64,000 nt of DNA from contig OZ025858.1 in NCBI GenBank assembly GCA_964019425.1, positions 372,001 through 436,000 of the forward strand. Direction: 5' to 3'. The stretch is from Flectonema sp. DT1601 (Eukaryota > Euglenozoa > Diplonemea > Diplonemida > Diplonemidae). Position 1 is the first letter of the stretch. Every line of letters starts with the position of its first letter. Under the pieces are notes generated by a model. The model was given only the letters and a program-made list of their open reading frames with translations, had not been told where the DNA came from and did not search any database. Positions 60,309-64,000 of this stretch are shown here, in pieces. The translations under genes were made by a program, and so were the position numbers.

Positions 60309-61274
60309 ATGTTTGTCATACTCGTAGCTTCAGAGCTTTATGGATCAAAACACAATATCGAAATCGGATTTCCAACAGTCCCTGCGATGTCAGAATTAAT
60401 TGGTCACGTTGAGAGCACATTGCAGATAGAAAACAGATTGATGAGACCTGTTGGAGCAAAGAAACAAATATTAAAAATGGAATATATACAAATTTTTGAC
60501 GAAGTCTTACAAAAATGGGTCGACTTACTTTCAGGTACTCAGATGCATGAGTGGGCTCAGCTCTACGTTTTTCAGCCAGAGGCGGGTGCGAGAAATGATC
60601 AACAAGCTCAAATACCATCAACAAGACCAATCAGAAGCCTCTTATCCGGCAACAACAACGAACGCCTTTGGCATTTATTCCAAGACATCGATGTTAATGG
60701 TAACGGCTACATAGAAAGAGATGAACTACAACGTTTCTTTTCAGTCTTGGGGTTATTCAATATTACAGAACCTCAAGTTGACGATCTATTTATCACAGCT
60801 GACACAAACAGAGATGGAGTACTCAGCTATGCTGAATTTTCAAAGTTCAGCGCATCCCACCCCCAGGTAATTGAATTACTTCACAATACGGCTGATGAAT
60901 ATTTTGCTGCTGTGAAGGTCAAGGATACTGAAAAAGCGTATCTAAAACTGCGATATGAAGAAGTAGAAGCTCGATATGTATATCTTCAAAGTCGTAAGGA
61001 TGCGATACTGTTGGAACAACAATTAGAGTCTGAAAGAGATGTCCGTAGTCGTGCTGAAGCAGAAGATGTCCTCTCTGAAAAACATGCGTCATTAGCGGTT
61101 ATGAAGAATGCTTTTGTTGAACAGTTTGGAACTGATCCAGCGTCACCACAAACAACAAGACCGTCGTATTCAATAAATGCAAACGAAGTTGGATACGGAA
61201 CTAGTCGCAAGTACCCTCGTTCTGTTTCATCACCAAGGTTTAGTAATGTTCCAGTGTCTCCGAATCGACCGTGA
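60309..61274 (+). CDS. BILBO1-like EF-hand protein, short form
   Basis: 321 residues. Residues 1-95 match the N-terminal domain of BILBO1 of trypanosomes: a ubiquitin-like fold region with IEIGFPTVPAMSEL, then EVLQKWVDLLSGTQM and the QLYVFQPE end. Two canonical EF-hands follow at 126-137 (DIDVNGNGYIERDE) and 165-176 (DTNRDGVLSYAEF), both with full calcium-ligand sets. A coiled coil runs from about 195 to 275, and a Ser/Pro/Arg-rich tail ends the protein. BILBO1 assembles the flagellar pocket collar at the flagellum base; its long coiled coil (about 590 residues in all) drives polymerisation. Here the linker and the coiled coil are much shorter, so this is either a paralogue or a short orthologue. 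The family assignment is from motif memory, not a search. Downstream of PH-RPC4 on the same strand, 383 bp away. Confidence 0.75.
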   Translation: MFVILVASELYGSKHNIEIGFPTVPAMSELIGHVESTLQIENRLMRPVGAKKQILKMEYIQIFDEVLQKWVDLLSGTQMHEWAQLYVFQPEAGARNDQQAQIPSTRPIRSLLSGNNNERLWHLFQDIDVNGNGYIERDELQRFFSVLGLFNITEPQVDDLFITADTNRDGVLSYAEFSKFSASHPQVIELLHNTADEYFAAVKVKDTEKAYLKLRYEEVEARYVYLQSRKDAILLEQQLESERDVRSRAEAEDVLSEKHASLAVMKNAFVEQFGTDPASPQTTRPSYSINANEVGYGTSRKYPRSVSSPRFSNVPVSPNRP

Positions 61275-61532
61275 GAACAATAAAGTTCCTTTTTTGCTGT
61301 ATTGACGCGACATAATATTGTGTTAATGCAGGAAGTAGGAATTTTTTTTTTTTTACATTTTTTTTTTTATAGAACCAATCTTTGTGAGTACATATTATAT
61401 GATTTTTTTTTTTTTTTTTTTTTGGGAAAACCCCTAATTCCACAAAAATAGTTTGTGAAATCGCCAACTCATCACAAAAAATTTAACCGCTCGAAACAAC
61501 CCAACATGACGGGAAAGTTTTCAGAATTTTTT
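61275..61532. other. Intergenic, T-rich
   Basis: T-runs and 3' UTR-like sequence. No gene seen. Confidence 0.5.
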
Positions 61533-61606
61533 GAGCTCCGGTGGTCTACTGGTTATGACCGCCGAATCATGACCCGGAGGTCTCGGGTTCGAACCCCGTG
61601 ACATCC
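61533..61606 (+). tRNA. tRNA-like sequence, degenerate
   Basis: D arm GGTC-TACTGGTTAT-GACC is perfect. The B box GGGTTCGAACCCC is strong, with a good T stem, and a T6 run follows. The anticodon stem pairs only at its outer three positions and the loop could give CAT. The acceptor ends do not pair. It is more intact than the other tRNA-like sequences here apart from tRNA-Pro, but is probably not functional. Confidence 0.45.
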
Positions 61607-62300
61607 TTTTTTCTCTTTTTCGTAATGACGGAAAATGAGACCAAAACATAGTCAAAGGGCGGATTGATCACCCACTGGTCGAGTTGAGACATATTCCCGT
61701 TGCAATAAATCACCAAGACCCCTCCCGTGTGATCGATCACTTTAAAATGTTACTGTGCAGTTCACCAGTGAGACTAAGACCTCCAACCAAAATTCACCAG
61801 ACTTCAAGTTCCAAATTAGGTAATTTTTGTCAGGCATATTCGAACCATCGACAACAGATTTTCTCACGTTAGTAAAAGCCTTTAGAAATGTGGCTTAACG
61901 ATCCTCATCATCGATTTAGGTTCGTGACTCAGAAGCCTTCGTCATGTGGCCCTCCTCCCAGCCAAACTCCCAACATGACTGGTGTCTCCAAACGAGGGGT
62001 CGAGCCGAAGCCCGTTTGTCGCCGGAATCGGAAAAGCCACGAGTCCGAAAGGACCCTAACCTCCGAAGAGGCAGCTGCCGTTCCCCCATCATTGGATAAG
62101 TAAAGCGACGATAAGAGTAGTGGTATTTCATTGTTGGTAAACCTCCCACCTATAACTACACCCGACTAGAGTCAAACTCAACAGGGTCTTCTTTCCCCGC
62201 TGACAGTTTCAAGTCCGTTCCCTTGACTGCTGTTTCGCCAGATAGTAGGTAGGGGCAGAAGGAATCTCATTGGTCCATTCATGCGCGTCTTTAATTAGAA

Positions 62301-62332
<32 letters not shown>

Positions 62333-63217
62333 CAGTTGCAAATTTGTTTTTTCAGGTTGGACTTTGTACGGGACAGGCGGGCTTTTATTAGGGGGGCTTG
62401 CGTCCCGCCAAGAATTTGGCGGACGCAAGCCCCCCTTGCACTCTTCCCAGCTTAGTAGGCTAAAAAACAAAAAACCCGCCGCAAGCCAAATTTTTGGGTC
62501 AAGTTCGAGTCCTGGTGGACAACTTTTTTTTGTAGGGAGTTGGCGATTTCGCAAACTATTTTTGTTGAATTAGAGGTTTTCCCTTTTTTTTTTAAAATGC
62601 CGAAACAGGTATCACGATCCAGTGGAAAAAAAAAAAAAAAAAAAGAGCAGACTTGAATCTGGGCGTCCTCCAGTTAGCTCCGTTGAACTCGGCTCGGCGA
62701 CAACTCACAACCAGAATTACCAACACAAGTCAGCAAGTGATCCTTCTGTACCTGATAGGCATCCCTTTCCATAGATTTTACAATTCTTAGAATTATTTTG
62801 AACAGTTTTTTTTCTTTTTTTTTTCTTCCCCTACACAAAGAACGGAAATTACTTGTTGAAAATCGAGTCTTCAATTGTTGAGAAGGGGAGGAGGGGGGAA
62901 GAGAGAAGGTTTTTTATTTTATTGTCATAAGATGAAGACAACTTCAGTAAGTGTGATGTTATATTTTGTCTGTTTGATGTCTGAGAATAGTTGTATTTGC
63001 TTATGAGGATAAAGAGATTTCTTTTTTCTTTTTTTTTTTTTTGACACGCAAAAAAGGCATAATGTCTTCTATGTTGCCCCCCCCTCCTTCCTTCCCTCCC
63101 ATCACTGTTCTGTTATCAGTTTGTTTGTTTATTTTATTTGTTATTTTGATCTCAGATTAAATCCCTTGTCTCTATAAATTTTTTTATTTTATTTTTTTTA
63201 ATTCCAAAAAAAAAAAC
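61607..63217. other. Intergenic, no gene seen apart from the hairpin at 62,391
   Basis: About 1.6 kb with no convincing reading frame. A B-box-like AGTTCGAGTCCTGG (about 62,505) and an A-box-like CAGCTTAGTAGG (about 62,448) may mark another degraded tRNA-like sequence. T-runs increase toward 63,200. Confidence 0.45.
62391..62435. repeat. Strong GC-rich hairpin
   Basis: Left arm 62,391-62,410 and right arm 62,417-62,435 pair over 19 bp with one bulged base, around a 6-nt loop (AGAATT). A related single arm is at 286-304. Confidence 0.9.
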
Positions 63218-63235
63218 AGTTTTTTTTTGAATAAT

Positions 63236-64000
63236 ATGAAAATAGTAACAAAACTATTACTGAGACAGAAAAGATGGTTCCAAAGATCTAATCAATTTGA
63301 AGTACCAAACACCAACGATATGATGGCATTACTGTATGGTCATCAGTTAGACGTTGGGTATAAATGGATGAAGAGAGGAGCTGATATTTGTTGGTTGGGT
63401 GATTTTGAAACCCTTGTCAGGTTGTATGAATTATTAGACGCTAGAATGGAGTCTGATTGGATATCATCAAATGGAGGGAAAGGTCCCGATGATTGGAAAC
63501 AGTTTGTTGATTATTGTGGAACGAAAAGACTGTTTGACAAATTATGGATTCCAAACCCACTTTCTCAAATGGGAAACAGTTTCAACGACGTAACTTTTCA
63601 AGAATGGATAAATAAACAATATCCTCCAGCGAATTTTAATTATATTCCTTTTTCGGTTTTTTTAAACTTATCGATATCGTTTAAAGCATTTTGTAAAGGG
63701 AAGAACTACCACTGCGTGGGAGGAACCTACACTCCAATGTATTCAGGTGAATTAATAAGGAATCCACCCAACCCAAACGTGATAGGAAATTTATTGCGAA
63801 ACGCGTACATCAAGGACGTTGATAATAATAAGAAATATCGAAGGGTACTTATCCCGTCTGCTGAAAACTCTAATGGGGTAACAGCACTGTCTGCTTACAC
63901 AGTTATGAGTGGAACAGGATCAGTGCATGTGATGTCGTCTAGTGAGGGGGTGTTGGAGTCGATTAGGTTGCATGCAAAGAAAAAATGCTCAACGATATCA
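63236..64000 (+). CDS. Unrecognised protein, 3' end beyond window
   Basis: Open for 255 codons from ATG to the window edge without a stop, preceded by an AG at 63,219 after an A-run and earlier T-rich sequence. The N-terminus (MKIVTKLLLRQKRWFQRSN) is basic and amphipathic, compatible with a mitochondrial presequence. The rest is rich in Asn, Trp and Tyr (DICWLGDFETLVRLYELLDA, DDWKQFVDYCG, YHCVGGTYTPMYSGELI) and of globular composition. Codon use is like the two genes upstream on the same strand. I recognise no domain. Confidence 0.7.
   Translation, partial: MKIVTKLLLRQKRWFQRSNQFEVPNTNDMMALLYGHQLDVGYKWMKRGADICWLGDFETLVRLYELLDARMESDWISSNGGKGPDDWKQFVDYCGTKRLFDKLWIPNPLSQMGNSFNDVTFQEWINKQYPPANFNYIPFSVFLNLSISFKAFCKGKNYHCVGGTYTPMYSGELIRNPPNPNVIGNLLRNAYIKDVDNNKKYRRVLIPSAENSNGVTALSAYTVMSGTGSVHVMSSSEGVLESIRLHAKKKCSTIS

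Noticed and set aside
1-64000. Spliced-leader RNA, rRNA or known snRNA genes
   Set aside because: I looked for tandem SL-like units, rRNA core motifs and U6-like ends and saw none; the 70-bp module is the only small-RNA-like candidate.

Overview
This is eukaryotic DNA, AT-rich between genes and gene-poor, and dominated by transposable elements. Several signs point to a free-living or early-branching kinetoplastid-like protist, at moderate confidence. The host-type genes have no introns, lie on one strand, and have pyrimidine tracts ending in AG just upstream of the start codon, as expected for spliced-leader trans-splicing. One gene encodes a protein with the N-terminal fold and EF-hands of BILBO1, the kinetoplastid flagellar pocket collar protein. 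The tyrosine-recombinase retroelement resembles VIPER/Ngaro. No spliced-leader gene, rRNA or snRNA was recognised.

Layout. 1-4,400: dispersed-repeat fragments, tRNA-like sequences, a fold-back palindrome, a frameshifted MULE transposase and a 20-bp minisatellite. 4,400-17,762: a tandem array with a 3,414-bp period. Each unit is a hairpin satellite plus an element with terminal inverted repeats (TIRs), and three of the four units carry a nested 396-bp insertion (called R396 here). 17,770-18,000: a tRNA-like sequence paired with a conserved module. 19,046-24,513: a structurally whole VIPER/Ngaro-like element on the minus strand with split direct repeats. 24,540-29,360: a second module/tRNA-like pair, a hairpin satellite with 436-bp higher-order repeats, R396 copies, a tyrosine-recombinase fragment, an inverted piece of the TIR element, and a duplicated structured motif. 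29,915-29,986: a well-formed tRNA-Pro(TGG).

30,016-46,830 is a nest of four LINEs that target-site duplications let one unpack. A 5'-truncated LINE-B lies just upstream of the tRNA. A 5'-truncated LINE-A (A3) is inserted in it, and two full-length LINE-A copies (A1, A2) are inserted in and beside A3. A1 and A2 each keep two open ORFs linked by an ATGA overlap. 46,914-53,558 is an uninterrupted 2.2-kb-codon reading frame. It starts in a CCHC plus PD-(D/E)XK nuclease typical of the C-terminus of RLE-type retrotransposons, then runs through two ubiquitin-protease-like (USP/C19) domains, RNase H1-type hybrid-binding domains and a terminal zinc finger. It is the best candidate for an undescribed system here.

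54,000-58,300 holds broken LINE-A, LINE-B and TIR-element pieces. 58,363-64,000 is the host segment, all on the plus strand: a PH-domain/RPC4 (RNA polymerase III subunit) fusion, a short BILBO1-like EF-hand protein, about 2 kb with a tRNA-like sequence and a strong hairpin, and an unrecognised gene that runs off the window end. LINE-A, LINE-B and R396 are labels used only in this annotation.
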